DNA of 64,000 bases from Ianthella basta (GCA_964019415.1 OZ025870.1:8399915-8463914), one strand, 5' to 3'. Shown: positions 54,501-61,589, counted from the first letter of the stretch. Numbers and translations are program-made. Notes: generated by a model from the letters alone, not told the origin.

Positions 54501-57500
54501 AGCGCAGTTGGCCTGAATGGCATAAGACATGGACAACGTATATATGCAGCAATGCATACATGTTAAATTGCTTCGAAGTACATACGTACCTACCATCAGC
54601 TTGTACAGTTGTCTAGAGGGTCAGAGTGCCACCGTCTGCCTTACCACAGTTCTCTGCATATATTCATGGACACAAAGGTATACATGAGCTATGACTGCCA
54701 ACGTACTATACTACATACTTGGGACACAAGACATTCACTTACTTAATCTGATCTCCAATCACCCTTGATATCGGGCTAATTTGCTGACAATGGCCTCACA
54801 AGCTAGCAGGCATCGAAGTATTATTATAGGGCTGATAATGTAAAAGGAAACTCCGCCAGAGGTAACATACTGGAGAAGAAAATATATATGTACCCATTTC
54901 TGCACACTTGCATGCATGTGTGCAGCTTTTGTGCAGTGACAATATACATCTTACTCGTTGTGGTTGGATAACTCCGGGAATTTCAAAGCTTGTCACCATA
55001 GAAAATGCCGGAATGGTGGGAATGGAGTTTCTTAAGATAAACCATATGAATGAGACATTCTTCTGCCCCTGAATGCATGTGTATGAAAATATATCCTGCA
55101 TTTCCATAAGTGTGGTATGAAGTAACACATAACATGCCCCACCCTAAGATGGCCTTAACTGAACTACAAGTATTACAATGCAATCACACACAGAAGCAAC
55201 CATACCAGTGGCCTCAGACTGTTAGCAAGTAGGAAGAGGAGCGCTAAACTTCTGCTGGGAAATAGGGTGTAGTCGTTGAAGTAGCCAATACTGTCCAAAA
55301 TATAGTCTGCAGGATGTGCAACAAAAAACAAACTATAGCGTCACCTGCTCTTGCATTGCTTCGTGGACCACAGAACTGGCATTTACAAGGAATTAATTTA
55401 GCTCTAACCTTCATTTATCAATGAGGATTCATAGCTGTCATTTGCATCCTCTTCTGCACTAAATTCTGCACTCTCGGTAACATCTACCAGAGCATCAACT
55501 GGATCAAATCCCTGTTGGTCTGGCTCATTGCTATCGACATCTGAATACGAGTCAACATTGTGATTTCCTTCCTCTACCATTGTGCTAGAGTCTCTAGAGT
55601 CAGGCTCACTGACAGACTCATACATTGCTGCCTCGCTTTCTTCAAGACTATATTCCGCTGCCCTCTCCTTGATGTCCTTCATTTTCAAATGCTTCTTGGC
55701 CCTAAAGTGGTGCAGTAGGTGCTGCTCTTGGCTAAACTGCATGCCACAGACATTGTAAGGGAAGAGCGCATTGTTTGAAAACCCCGCCATTTGGACTGTT
55801 AAACAGTCAATATTGGATTGTGAAGAACGTTCGGAACAGCTACGGATTCGTGCAGTACTCCGAATTGCACTGTACAATGTACAATTGTAACCAATCGTAA
55901 CTGCACAGTTGTAAACCATCGTAAGCATGAAAAGATAGTTAACAGTTCCGTACACGACCCGAGCCGTATCCTGTTTTCCTACAACCGTGAACGGATACGG
56001 ACATTTTTGGCCGTGTGTGTGTACAATTGGTAATGTATTGTGTGCCTGTTTCTGTCTACCTCTACAGCAAGGGTGCAATGCATTTCACTTGTGTGCTGCA
56101 AGTGGTGAAGTTGCCATTGCCCAGTTCCTTGCCCCCAAGATGAAGGGCCACCTATTTGATTGTGATGCTGGTGGGTATAGCGCCTTGCACTGGGCAACTC
56201 AGGAGGGTCAGCTGCATATGGTGGTGTTCTTAGCCATTACATGTGGATTTGATTTGGAAACACAGGACAAGGTTGGCCTACTTCGTTTCCTGGTTGTCTG
56301 ATCACTTCTATCTGTCTAGACCATGGTTTGCTGTATGGACACAACATGCATGAATGATGTAATATATGATTTATCTATTGTTTACTTTCTGTGGCAGAAT
56401 GTGTGTTTGAAAGCTGAGTATCAATCATATGCTGACCATAAACATGCTTGTGTATTGATACACCTGCTGTCCACCGACATGTGTTGTGCATTTGCACACA
56501 GCAAGCACTACCATGCATGGCTGGTGTGATGCTTGGTTTGTGTTATATAGTGTTGTTCCTGTGGTATACATGCATGTTTGAATAATGTGAGTTTGTAACA
56601 GCTAAACAGTTTCACATGCAAATCGCAAACGCAATCTTGTGTATTGGTGCACCTGCACTGCAAGAGTTTTAATATAAAGTTTGTACATATCACACTATTA
56701 TGAGGTAAATGCAGTGCTGTATTTCCTTTTGTCTCTTAATCAACAGTGGGGCTATACACCTCTTTTAAGGGCAGTGGCCGAGGGTCATGCTGATGTTGTT
56801 CGATTCTTACTGGAATGTGGTGGTGATGTCCTTGCACAGACTAATGTGAGTATGTCGGAACAGCCTAGTGTCTTGTCGCATTTGGGCCTATATTATTAGA
56901 CATATGCGTAAAATGTAGCCTGGGCCATTTAGTAGAATTTTCTGTGTGACTTCAATGTGTATCTGTGCATACTGTCTATGATATGTGTGTATAAAATGTG
57001 ACATATTACATGACTAAACAACCAGGTGATAATATGTACCGTATAGCGGGAAAATTTTGCGGAAGAAAATTTCGCAATTTTGTTCTAACCCAAACATTTC
57101 ACGGTTTTAATTTCGCGATTTCTGACCTCCAAAAGATCTCCTTGGCAGGCAAACTACTTAGTTGAAAGGAATGTTTGGGCACAGAACAGTAACATAGCAC
57201 TTAAACGGCTAAATCCACTTCTGCGCTTTGTGGCGGCCATCTTATTATGACATTTGCATATAATTATAATCATATGTGGAGAAAATTCGCGATGGAAATT
57301 TTCGCGAATTTGGTCAAATTGCGTAAATTGCGAACATTAAACCTCGCGAGATTTTCCCACTATACGGTATCTGGAGTGTCACTAAAATTACGTATATCTT
57401 ATACTTGAACTATAGACGTGATACTATTCCACAGCTAATGCTCCACTCCACTCCTACTTTCCCTTTCCATCAGTGTTGTACCAAAATGGGCATACAATCA

Positions 57501-58256
57501 CTTGTTCAATTTCAGATACATCAGCAATGAGGACAAATCTCTGTCTAACATTTCCCTCGATGCATTTCTTGACACCTTTGCCCATGATTTGTGCTGAGCA
57601 GTATAGTACTTAAGCATCCTTAATATCATGCATATGTACCATTACTGCCATACATAAACTGAGAATGGTCCTTCCCTATTACTAAGTCTTGTGGATTGAA
57701 CTGGCTTTGTTTGTTGTTTTACTGTGTAAATGAATGAAATGACACTTTTCTCCTGAAAGACAAGGAAATGCTACAGAAGTGCACACATTTACTGTTCTCT
57801 TTTGAGCACATTTCTGCCATTTTTTAAGTTCTCAGCCATTTTTCCTCTTCTGTCTGCCTGTACAGCGTGGGGAATCTACCCTCCAGATAGCTGTCAGAGA
57901 AGGGCACCTAGACATGGTCAAGATGCTCGTTCAAGTGTACCGAGAATTATGTATGGACCACACTGTTGGCCAGTACCACATGGACCTTGCTGAAGACCAC
58001 CATCATGAACATTTGGTGGAATACCTCTCAAGTGAATTCCCTACACTAAAGAGGAAGGTGGGCTCTGTACATTTACTGTGCTTTACGTATAATGCCTGTC
58101 TAGCTAATGTTTAGACTGGCCATGTACTGGCTGGTCTGCAATACTGTTTATGATGTATTTATGTGTTCATCCCTTTGTGTGCAGGTACAAGTGCCACAAC
58201 CGACTATGTATCCCAATGTGTGGTCTATATCTGGTGATCAGGACTACTGGAACTAA
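27015..58256 (+). CDS. Gene B: CARD-CARD-unknown module-ankyrin protein (multi-exon)
   Basis: Predicted exons: 27015-27435, 27517-27585, 30201-30560, 35588-36453, 38110-38226, 39193-39294, 42119-42322, 42756-42854, 44402-44605, 46303-46401, 48910-49113, 49628-49726, 51150-51351, 52027-52125, 56068-56271, 56747-56845, 57866-58057 and 58185-58256. The first three junctions are phase 1, all later ones phase 0, and each boundary has AG/GT. The product would be about 1,237 residues were it not for a 2-nt loss in exon 51150-51351. Order: CARD-like region, linker, CARD, a 288-residue unknown module, about 18 ankyrin repeats, conserved tail. CARDs form homotypic complexes in innate immune and death signalling; ankyrin arrays bind partners. 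A cytosolic sensor or adaptor role is inference. The ATG context (agaaATGG) is good. Gene A and gene C are tandem relatives. Confidence 0.75.
27517..27585 (+). CDS. Gene B exon 2: short linker
   Basis: 69 nt, phase 1 on both sides, acceptor ctctag, donor TCAG|gtgagt. It encodes LSLHVLPGAKEKGGHPQTVG. The same type of exon, beginning LSKK and ending TSG, occurs in gene C at 59853, which supports it. Confidence 0.6.
28038..28073 (+). ncRNA. Hammerhead-ribozyme-like core, degenerate
   Basis: CTGATGA at 28042-28048, a GGCC/GGCC stem, then AAAACGTC where a functional core would have GAAACGTC. It resembles the better copy at 54327. The G-to-A change in the conserved GAAA suggests loss of activity. 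Confidence 0.4.
28653..28752. mobile_element. Palindromic MITE-like element
   Basis: Arms of about 40 bp (28653-28693 and 28712-28752) sharing gttatag...cgccagaatataat, separated by about 19 bp. Confidence 0.75.
30201..30560 (+). CDS. Gene B exon 3: CARD
   Basis: 360 nt, phase 1 both sides, acceptor attcctag, donor GTCAG|gtgag. It encodes a clear CARD pattern of about 90 residues: KKALECMRENLKINV (helix 1), MIQLADMLERS (helix 2), NRAEALHVRDM (helix 3), MMGQVIEVLLGK (helix 4), EAFYTFCSMLRRSNYESW (helices 5-6). The KENEAFYTFC turn is the most CARD-like feature. CARDs recruit partner CARD proteins such as caspases or adaptors. Confidence 0.75.
30985..31290 (+). repeat. Direct repeat, copy 1 (partner at 33035)
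   Basis: Starts atggctgccccgttgaagga, includes gtgacaggagcaacgtagaa and tagagagcatgtacgtatgt, and ends in a GT-rich stretch. The second copy has about 200 bp of extra sequence after ctttgctaatg. Confidence 0.75.
31300..33020. other. Gene B intron 3, nothing recognised
   Basis: No exon-like or transposon coding signal seen between the two direct repeats. Confidence 0.5.
33035..33530 (+). repeat. Direct repeat, copy 2 (partner at 30985), with GT microsatellite at 33380-33430
   Basis: Shares two blocks with 30985-31290 (33035-33135 and 33328-33530). The open frame 32922-33218 covers part of it but has no known motif. Confidence 0.75.
33615..33687. repeat. Inverted repeat
   Basis: Arms ggagggagcaagtatttcga and its near-complement (33662-33687), with a 24-bp loop (tgggcggcagccccacgag...). 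Could form a strong hairpin. Confidence 0.75.
34694..34848. mobile_element. Palindromic MITE, family M1, copy 3
   Basis: Left arm gtagggatggcataaag to attaaccatggtcccta; right arm ggggaccatggttaatgtt to actcca. Related to 11671 and 24916. Confidence 0.75.
35588..36453 (+). CDS. Gene B exon 4: 288-residue module of unknown function
   Basis: 866 nt, acceptor gtttcag in phase 1, donor ACCAAG|gtgtgt in phase 0. The sequence is not simple and is fully open. The N-terminal third is helical (KSLFFNTYSALIRILKSYY). The middle has a helical hairpin (RSLFGCLEIDKKWNDLHFLN, then YKSHLRAFIKAT). The C-terminal third looks mixed alpha/beta (VRLVVTKITVD, NSTILIFKIPHSFAGGIEEK, ELGILRVHAVGIFN). From memory it resembles a module found beside death-fold, NACHT or ankyrin domains in sponge and cnidarian proteins; I could not check this. 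Its placement between CARD and ankyrin array suggests an oligomerisation or regulatory linker, but that is a guess. Confidence 0.7.
36457..36556 (+). repeat. (GT)n microsatellite starting at the exon 4 donor
   Basis: About 100 bp of GT dinucleotides with a few GC interruptions. The predicted splice donor of gene B exon 4 is the first GT of this tract. Confidence 0.95.
36775..37032 (+). other. Unexplained open frame, 85 codons, in gene B intron 4
   Basis: Open with a non-repetitive composition, starting MLPENHLGYLNLGFKIKYH and ending GIILYGVTWKE. A second frame starts four bases after its stop (37036-37236, lysine/arginine-rich). No splice sites fit it into gene B in phase 0. It may be a remnant of an inserted gene. 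Confidence 0.25.
37439..37515 (+). repeat. GT/GCAT-rich microsatellite
   Basis: Starts as pure GT, then degenerates into GTGTGCATGC repeats. Confidence 0.85.
38110..38226 (+). CDS. Gene B exon 5: first ankyrin repeat
   Basis: 117 nt, phase 0, acceptor acatag, donor GAG|gtgtgt. It encodes TPVEDLLLAAEEGRLNDVQS followed by LLDGGRCKVDD, a typical ankyrin start. Confidence 0.75.
38431..39035. mobile_element. Foldback-type DNA element with about 170-bp inverted repeats
   Basis: The left arm begins gggtagataagagatgagag and runs to about 38600. The right arm is its near-complement, ending at about 39035 (ctcttatctactctt). The arms share tatgcaacctcgta, aacacgtcacac and gcatggtaacgctactta. The middle 270 bp has no long frame. 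It lies in the gene B intron between exons 5 and 6. Confidence 0.85.
39193..39294 (+). CDS. Gene B exon 6: second ankyrin repeat
   Basis: 102 nt, phase 0, acceptor ttcttacag, donor AAG|gtagag. Encodes EGWTATLKAAYKGHLTVLET then LIEHYSG. Confidence 0.75.
39607..39850. repeat. Dispersed repeat (partner at 51546)
   Basis: Shares ttagtggtactgggtggaag, ttgatgagctctctgtt, aatggcc..., ccagtataatatctgtaa and actatgggtttcaaacttgg with 51546-51800. Both lie in gene B introns. Confidence 0.7.
39976..41345 (+). mobile_element. Penelope-like element reverse transcriptase remnant
   Basis: The first part is open (39993-40457) and shows the PLE N-terminal pattern: LTEKEKDILSLELNFAITPR, then RDDRNIVILPMDK. 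Further downstream, in changing frames, are a stretch matching SLFTNVPVDEAL, a region before LELCLRSTYFQ, VAMGS.FSPIVANIFIEALE, and LRYVDDVFTTWPHG with the RT catalytic YVDD. Several stops and frameshifts make it a pseudogene. No GIY-YIG endonuclease is recognisable downstream before 41345. It lies in the gene B intron between exons 6 and 7. Confidence 0.85.
41344..41410 (+). repeat. tRNA-like segment (SINE head or tRNA pseudogene)
   Basis: An A-box-like tggctagagcactgg (41351-41365) and a B-box-like gggtttgattcctgg (41386-41400) at normal spacing for a Pol III internal promoter. A CTGGC/GCCAG anticodon-like stem lies between them. The acceptor stem is poor, so it is not called as a functional tRNA. 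Confidence 0.45.
42119..42322 (+). CDS. Gene B exon 7: 68-codon ankyrin pair
   Basis: Acceptor gtcttcag, donor GAG|gttggc, phase 0. Starts QRRNAFHCCAAGGHIAVAHF and continues IGYTALHWATQ. Confidence 0.8.
42756..42854 (+). CDS. Gene B exon 8: 33-codon ankyrin repeat
   Basis: Acceptor ttaacag, donor TAT|gtgagt, phase 0. Starts WGKTPLLRAAVNGHAGVARF. Confidence 0.8.
42855..44401. other. Gene B intron 8, nothing recognised
   Basis: About 1.5 kb without an exon or transposon coding signal. The part just before exon 9 matches the equivalent intron ends of other units. Confidence 0.5.
44402..44605 (+). CDS. Gene B exon 9: 68-codon ankyrin pair
   Basis: Acceptor tctctacag, donor AAG|gttggc, phase 0. 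Starts NGRNAFHLCATHGHVAIAQF; second repeat YGYTALHMATQHGQLSMVEY. Confidence 0.8.
44624..46000 (+). mobile_element. DNA transposon remnant with THAP-domain trace (P-element-like)
   Basis: Bounded by short inverted ends aaggtccactgtc (44624) and gacagtggacctt (to about 46000). It sits between gene B exon 9 and intron sequence that is continuous in other units. Near the left end is a THAP-like start (CVAGGCS, then LHFTKSDSLKKRW). A VSSEHF match to the THAP C-terminal cysteine-histidine part, with the cysteine lost, occurs near 45345. No continuous transposase frame remains and no clear target duplication is visible. P-type transposases carry THAP domains. Confidence 0.55.
46303..46401 (+). CDS. 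Gene B exon 10: 33-codon ankyrin repeat
   Basis: Acceptor gaacag, donor AAT|gtgagt, phase 0. Starts WGYTPLLRAVLSGHADVARF, nearly identical to gene A repeats. Confidence 0.82.
47705..47820. mobile_element. Palindromic MITE-like element with GC-rich centre
   Basis: Arms of about 45 bp sharing ttataacacctcc and gctgatttataagca. The centre is gggcgcgaagcgccc, itself a perfect small hairpin, and stands out from AT-rich surroundings. Confidence 0.8.
48589..48651 (+). repeat. 21-bp tandem repeat, three copies
   Basis: Unit gctctccaataagatataatc at 48589, 48610 (one change) and 48631, followed by a decayed partial copy. Confidence 0.9.
48910..49113 (+). CDS. Gene B exon 11: 68-codon ankyrin pair
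   Basis: Acceptor tctctacag, donor AAG|gttggc, phase 0. Starts DGCNAFHLCAKSGNVAIAEF. Confidence 0.8.
49333..49366 (+). ncRNA. Hammerhead-ribozyme-like core, degenerate
   Basis: CTGAAGA at 49336, a GGC/GCC stem, then AAAACGTT in place of GAAACGTC. Same family as 28038 and 54327. Changes in the catalytic GAAA and at the cleavage triplet suggest it is inactive. Confidence 0.35.
49628..49726 (+). CDS. Gene B exon 12: 33-codon ankyrin repeat
   Basis: Acceptor gaacag, donor AAT|gtgagt, phase 0. Diverged start SGKTPVLIAVIKGHVDVAGF. Confidence 0.78.
49727..51149. other. Gene B intron 12, nothing recognised
   Basis: About 1.4 kb with no exon or transposon coding signal. An A-box-like gcagtggctagagcag near 50844 lacks a B box. 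Confidence 0.5.
51150..51351 (+). pseudogene. Gene B exon 13: 68-codon ankyrin exon with 2-nt deletion
   Basis: 202 nt where all other copies have 204. Splice sites are intact (tttctacag, AAG|gttggc). The loss is in the GGCTACACAGCC region at about 51260, where ACAC has become AC. The frame after it is shifted. If the base call is right, including this exon truncates the protein; skipping it would keep the frame. Confidence 0.8.
51546..51800. repeat. Dispersed repeat (partner at 39607)
   Basis: Second copy of the non-coding repeat described at 39607, same orientation, with internal differences. Confidence 0.7.
52027..52125 (+). CDS. Gene B exon 14: 33-codon ankyrin repeat
   Basis: Acceptor gaatag, donor AAT|gtgagt, phase 0. 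Starts CGRSPLLRAVKYGHADVTRF, ends SDINEQDN. Confidence 0.78.
52807..53122 (-). CDS. Nested minus-strand gene, last exon
   Basis: Acceptor cattgcag (minus), phase 2 entry, 105 codons to TAA. Starts YIMAQWLQFSAVEIKPLQSW, ends LLNYSIY. Open and non-repetitive. Confidence 0.5.
52807..55790 (-). CDS. Minus-strand multi-exon gene nested in a gene B intron, unknown family
   Basis: Read on the minus strand. Exon 55790-55409 starts at ATG (MAGFSNNALF). It has a C2H2-finger-like segment lacking its first cysteine (VCGMQFSQEQHLLHHFRAKKH without the last residue), followed by an acidic serine-rich stretch. Next exons: 55306-55206 (YILDSIGYFNDYTLFPSRSL), 55095-54955 (VSFIWFILRNSIPTIPAFSM), possibly 54783-54743, then 53416-53244 (VRSQKTLPNGDVSSTLAGKT) and 53122-52807 to TAA. 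Phases agree at the joints I could test. A Penelope-type insertion (53604-54446) lies in the middle. The layout recalls multi-exon transposase-derived genes, perhaps KDZ-like, but I do not recognise it securely. It may be a decaying mobile gene. Confidence 0.45.
53244..53416 (-). CDS. Nested minus-strand gene, penultimate exon
   Basis: Acceptor gctgcgcag (minus), donor GCTAT|gtgaag, phase 0 in and phase 2 out, which joins exactly to the last exon. Includes IREHRTLSHLQLEDSCLFGG. Confidence 0.5.
53655..53692 (-). ncRNA. Hammerhead-ribozyme-like core (minus strand)
   Basis: On the minus strand: CTGACGA, a GGCC/GGCC stem, GAAA, then CATC. Flanking gcag/ctgc can form a short stem I. The GTC cleavage triplet reads ATC here, which is tolerated poorly. 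Confidence 0.5.
54327..54360 (+). ncRNA. Hammerhead-ribozyme-like core (best copy)
   Basis: CTGACGA at 54330-54336, a bulged A, stem II GGCC (54338-54341)/GGCC (54346-54349) with loop TTTG, GAAA at 54350-54353, palindromic ACGT at 54353-54356, and cleavage triplet GTC ending at 54357. Flanking cag/ctg gives a short stem I. The loop-less stem III would need pairing between two ribozyme copies, as described for Penelope-like and related minimal hammerheads. Confidence 0.6.
54955..55095 (-). CDS. Nested minus-strand gene, exon 3
   Basis: 141 nt, phase 0, acceptor aaatgcag, donor CGA|gtaaga on the minus strand. Starts DIFSYTCIQGQKNVSFIWFI. Confidence 0.5.
55206..55306 (-). CDS. Nested minus-strand gene, exon 2
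   Basis: 101 nt, phase 1 in, phase 0 out, acceptor tcctgcag, donor CTG|gtatgg on the minus strand. Ends RSLALLFLLANSLRPL. Confidence 0.5.
55409..55790 (-). CDS. Nested minus-strand gene, exon 1 (C2H2-like finger, acidic region)
   Basis: Donor GAAG|gttaga, phase 1 out. The finger keeps one cysteine, the F and L core residues and both histidines (HHFRAKKH), but the first cysteine is tyrosine. An acidic tail of about 90 residues follows (SEPDSRDSSTMVEEGNH and similar). Confidence 0.5.
56068..56271 (+). CDS. Gene B exon 15: 68-codon ankyrin pair
   Basis: Acceptor tctacag, donor AAG|gttggc, phase 0. Diverged copy starting QGCNAFHLCAASGEVAIAQF, second repeat GGYSALHWATQEGQLHMVVF. Confidence 0.8.
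56747..56845 (+). CDS. Gene B exon 16: 33-codon ankyrin repeat
   Basis: Acceptor tcaacag, donor AAT|gtgagt, phase 0. Starts WGYTPLLRAVAEGHADVVRF, ends GGDVLAQTN. Confidence 0.8.
57037..57369. mobile_element. MITE with taccgtatag terminal inverted repeats
   Basis: 333 bp. It starts taccgtatagcgggaaaatt and ends with the near-complement ttttcccactatacggta. The inside is also partly palindromic, rich in ttcgcg/cgcgaa. No coding frame. It lies in the intron before gene B exon 17. Confidence 0.85.
57866..58057 (+). CDS. Gene B exon 17: 64-codon last ankyrin exon
   Basis: Acceptor ctgtacag, donor AAG|gtgggc, phase 0. Starts RGESTLQIAVREGHLDMVKM and carries the histidine-rich DLAEDHHHEHLVEYL segment as in gene A. 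Confidence 0.82.
58185..58256 (+). CDS. Gene B terminal exon
   Basis: Acceptor tgtgcag, 23 codons and TAA. The tail PTMYPNVWSISGDQDYWN is two residues longer than in gene A, because gene A's TAG replaces the TGG codon. Confidence 0.8.
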   Translation, partial: VQVPQPTMYPNVWSISGDQDYWN

Positions 58257-59450
58257 TGTCATCTTGCATGTACTGTATTGTATAGGATGATGATGTACTT
58301 TATTGCATGAATGAATCCAGTCCCATGGTTTATACAGTGTTATGCTTTCTGTAGCTGAGTTATTCTGTATGGTAATGGCAATGGTTGCCAGTGTATATGG
58401 CAGAAATGTCAAATCAGTGTTCAATTCATCTCACTGGAAGATACGTCAATATTTATGATGAAAAAGTTAACATTAATTTTACTGAAAACGGGCCAAACAT
58501 ACGGTAGATAAATTAAAATTCTGTATGAATGTTGCTATAATTGTTATTGATAAAGAGTTATTATACCTCTGCATGGACTGCCATCATTCTGTCTGCAGCT
58601 TGTACCTACACTAGTATTAGGAAATGCATCAGAGCCATGTGGCATGCCCGTTTTGGTCTATGACTCTATTATTCATGTAACCACTTCCTTCACATGTCCA
58701 TGTTAGTCTATGTACCTTTGTGATAGTGCTACACTGGAGCTATTTGTGTCCTAGCACCATCTGGTGCAGTGCACTCTAATAATGATTGGTTGCTTAATTG
58801 ATTGATATGCATGTACGATTGTCCTCCCTTCCCATGCAATTCCTGTTTGATTTTAAATATAGCTATATGGCAAAATGACTTGATTACATCTATTACAGAG
58901 TAATTATAAGTTATAATTATTATATGTAAGCAGAAGGCTGGCGCTGGGATGACTTGGTAATGCAGTTATCAATGCAGTTTGTGGTGTGATATGATCAAAT
59001 TTAAGAGTTTGAAGCCCTAGGCACAGAGGAGACACACTGTACATATATGGAGTGTGTCTCTATAATTCCAATAATTAGCTAAATACATGAATAAACTATG
59101 TAAATAGTGTATAGTCAGTACCCAAGCAATGAAGTCAGTTGACCGTCACCTGTATAATGTACGATGGGGTTGCACCAGCTGCCAGTGTACCATGTGTACA
59201 CATCATGCATATGTGTCTTTGTGAGTATACACATCAATGCTGTGTGACTGTGTTCAGCAAGCAGTGTGGGTACAGTACCCGACTAACACACTCTGTGCAC
59301 TGTATGTAGTTATTACAATCAGATGGTGAGGCGAAAGCAGACTCTACAGTCAGTTCTACTGTAACCCGCGTACCGTCCTTGGTCAGTATGACCGTGTACA
59401 AGACCTATATAGCTCTAGTGTTCTGTTGCATGTCACGTTAACAACAGCGG
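58257..59450. other. Spacer between gene B and gene C, nothing recognised
   Basis: AT-rich, with no open frame that carries motifs. A possible late polyadenylation signal (gaataaac) is at about 59090. Confidence 0.5.
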
Positions 59451-59463
59451 AATGTGCCCGATG

Positions 59464-59471
59464 TGACGTCA
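59464..59471. promoter_or_regulatory. Full CRE palindrome before gene C start
   Basis: TGACGTCA, the canonical binding site of CREB/ATF factors, 7 bp upstream of the ATG at 59479. A single 8-bp match can occur by chance, and it would lie in the 5' leader if transcription starts upstream. Confidence 0.35.
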
Positions 59472-59478
59472 CAGACAA

Positions 59479-59945
59479 ATGGAGTCAGGAAATGAGGCCG
59501 CGGATATATCAGACAAGCCAGGCATGGAAGAGACCCGGTCTGGTGCGTCGCGATCGCTATTGGACATTGAAAAGTCTGAAACAGACTCCACGACAGGACC
59601 GCTGACCGCCAGCCCTACAGAAAAGTGGCGAGATGATGGCAAACAATGGCACAGCTATCGTTAATGTGTAGCTAGTTAGCTGCTCAGTGAAACCAGTGTA
59701 TGAATGATAGCTATAGCTAATGTAAATGGTTAGCTATTTGTGTCGTACTTTTGAACGCTTCTCAGTACCGTGAGTATGTTGTTGACTTAGTAGCCTCCTA
59801 CGGTACCTGTCCGTGTTGATTGTTAACCGCAACACTCCTCCAACACTCCAGGATTGTCAAAGAAAGAGGGCAATATAGTCCAACCCATTGGTCCTGAAAG
59901 TAAAAGAAATTTAAAAACCTCCTCATCAGATGCACCTACCTCAGG
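59479..59945 (+). CDS. Gene C: first exons of a third CARD-ankyrin-type paralogue, partial
   Basis: The first exon starts MESGNEAADISDKPG at 59479, like the MES start of gene B, in good context (acaaATGG). It runs to a weak donor (TATC|gttaat) near 59660, phase 1. The second exon (59853-59945) has acceptor ctccag and donor CAG|gtaagg, phase 1 both sides. It encodes LSKKEGNIVQPIGPESKRNL and ends TSG, matching gene B exon 2 in start, end and phase. Exon 1 is serine/glutamate-rich and has no CARD. I found no following CARD exon before the window end, so the gene either continues right or is broken. Confidence 0.5.
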
Positions 59946-61232
59946 TAAGGAATCTATAAGAATATATCCCAATACCTTGTTGTTTGTCTATGTGCATTTT
60001 GTTGTACAATTTGTTGTATGGTTGTGGTTAACATCAAAGGAAAAAAAGTGTGCATTGTTTCTTGTAATTGGCACACTTTTTTGACCTTTACAACCACAAG
60101 TGTGCGTAGGTAAGTAATTGTCACCTATAAGTAGATATTGCAGACATCTTGCGCAATCGCAGCAAAAATGTCTGACCGATTCGATAATACCGCGTGGTAG
60201 GTCAAATTAAAGAGCTCGCCGCTGGTACCAGAAGAAACGAAACTCAGCAAACTTGGTATCAAACGAAAGATCGTTGGCAGATCTATCAGACCTTAGTACT
60301 TTCATGTTGACTGATAGTACTGGCTTTGAGTAATGGGCGCTCAGTTTCTATGGTAATGTGTAGTGGGCCACCTTTCAGCCAGCTGGCTATTAGAAAGAAC
60401 GCGAAAAGGCTGTAATCAGTGGCGTAGGGTCGAATCTGGATGTTCAACAGCGCTTATTCGCTATTAAATGGTGTCCTGCTTAAGCGAAGTTGAAAAGGCT
60501 TTGGACTTTGGGTAATTTTGGAAGCTTTGATGCTATTGCGCCTGTGGGCAAAGATGTACTCTTTTTAAAATCTTCGCACTCACCGACAACTCAACTTTTG
60601 CGACGGCGAAACCTGCAGTTTCGCGAAACTAGCTATACGGGAGTCGAATCGCAGTCATCGCTGTGCGATGCCAAGCGCTCGGTTACTGCTCGCAAGCGAC
60701 GAATGTTCTTGTTCTACTAAACGTGACTGCGTTATTCAGTGACGTCATGCGCGCGTGATTCGTACATACCGTAATTCCTATTACTACGTGTCAGAAAAAA
60801 ATCGTACGGTAACAATATTCAGAAGCTTGTAATTCAGCTTCTACCTAACGGAATTGGATGACAAAAGTCTCATACAGATCGCAAAAGGTAGGTGAATCCG
60901 AAAATGCTACCAACATATTGTCAAAACTGAAAGCATATTTGAGCCTGCAGTCTCTACTATAAGAGCCTCTCTTATCAAAACAATCACATGGAATCAATTT
61001 GAGAACTCGACTTGAAAGGGTAGATTCTCCCGAAGCTTCTCCTCGTTGTCTTGGCTGACTACCGATGTTTCTCCAGTACCAGCACCGATGGCCGAAGCAT
61101 TGAGCTTCCTGTAGTTTGCCATCGCAGATGTTTTCCAGCAGGTGGAACTCCGGATCGGCGAAAACAATAGAAACGGTGCTTCTTCCGTTTCTCGACCCAC
61201 GCGGTAAAGGTTTTGAGACCCCAAGACGTGAA

Positions 61233-61385
61233 CTACTGCCTCGAGGCTACTGGAGGCATATTCGCAGACTGGAAAAGGCTTGGATACGGGTCTGAACCGG
61301 TCTCAAAGCCGTAGTCGTCTTTGCCGAAGTCGACATCCTTTGATGGCAGATAGTTTTCCTCGTTTGGAGATCGGTTGGTAGCCAT
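61233..61385 (-). other. Short open frame, 50 aa, possible coding remnant
   Basis: Minus strand, ATG at 61385, TAG at 61233. The product is acidic and aromatic (MATNRSPNEENYLPSKDVDF, then GKDDYGFETGSDPYPSLF). It lies beside a palindromic element. I do not recognise it. Confidence 0.2.
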
Positions 61386-61490
61386 AGGGTTCTGCTGAAG
61401 GACAAACAGACTACGGCAGCTGCTGAAAGATGAGCAACAAGCAACGTCCCGCCGGAACTACGTAAGCGCAGAAGGGCGCATACAACAAGT

Positions 61491-61589
61491 AAGTTATTGT
61501 ATGGTCAACGATGCATTGGCTCTTTATTGCACTCGCCCTCGGGACTCGAGCAATAAATGCGCCAATGCATCGTTGACCATACAATAACT
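61491..61589. mobile_element. Near-perfect palindromic MITE-like element
   Basis: Arms of about 30 bp (aagttattgtatggtcaacg... at 61491-61520; complement at 61561-61589) separated by 40 bp with further partial pairing (gctctttattgc/gcaataaa). Confidence 0.8.
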
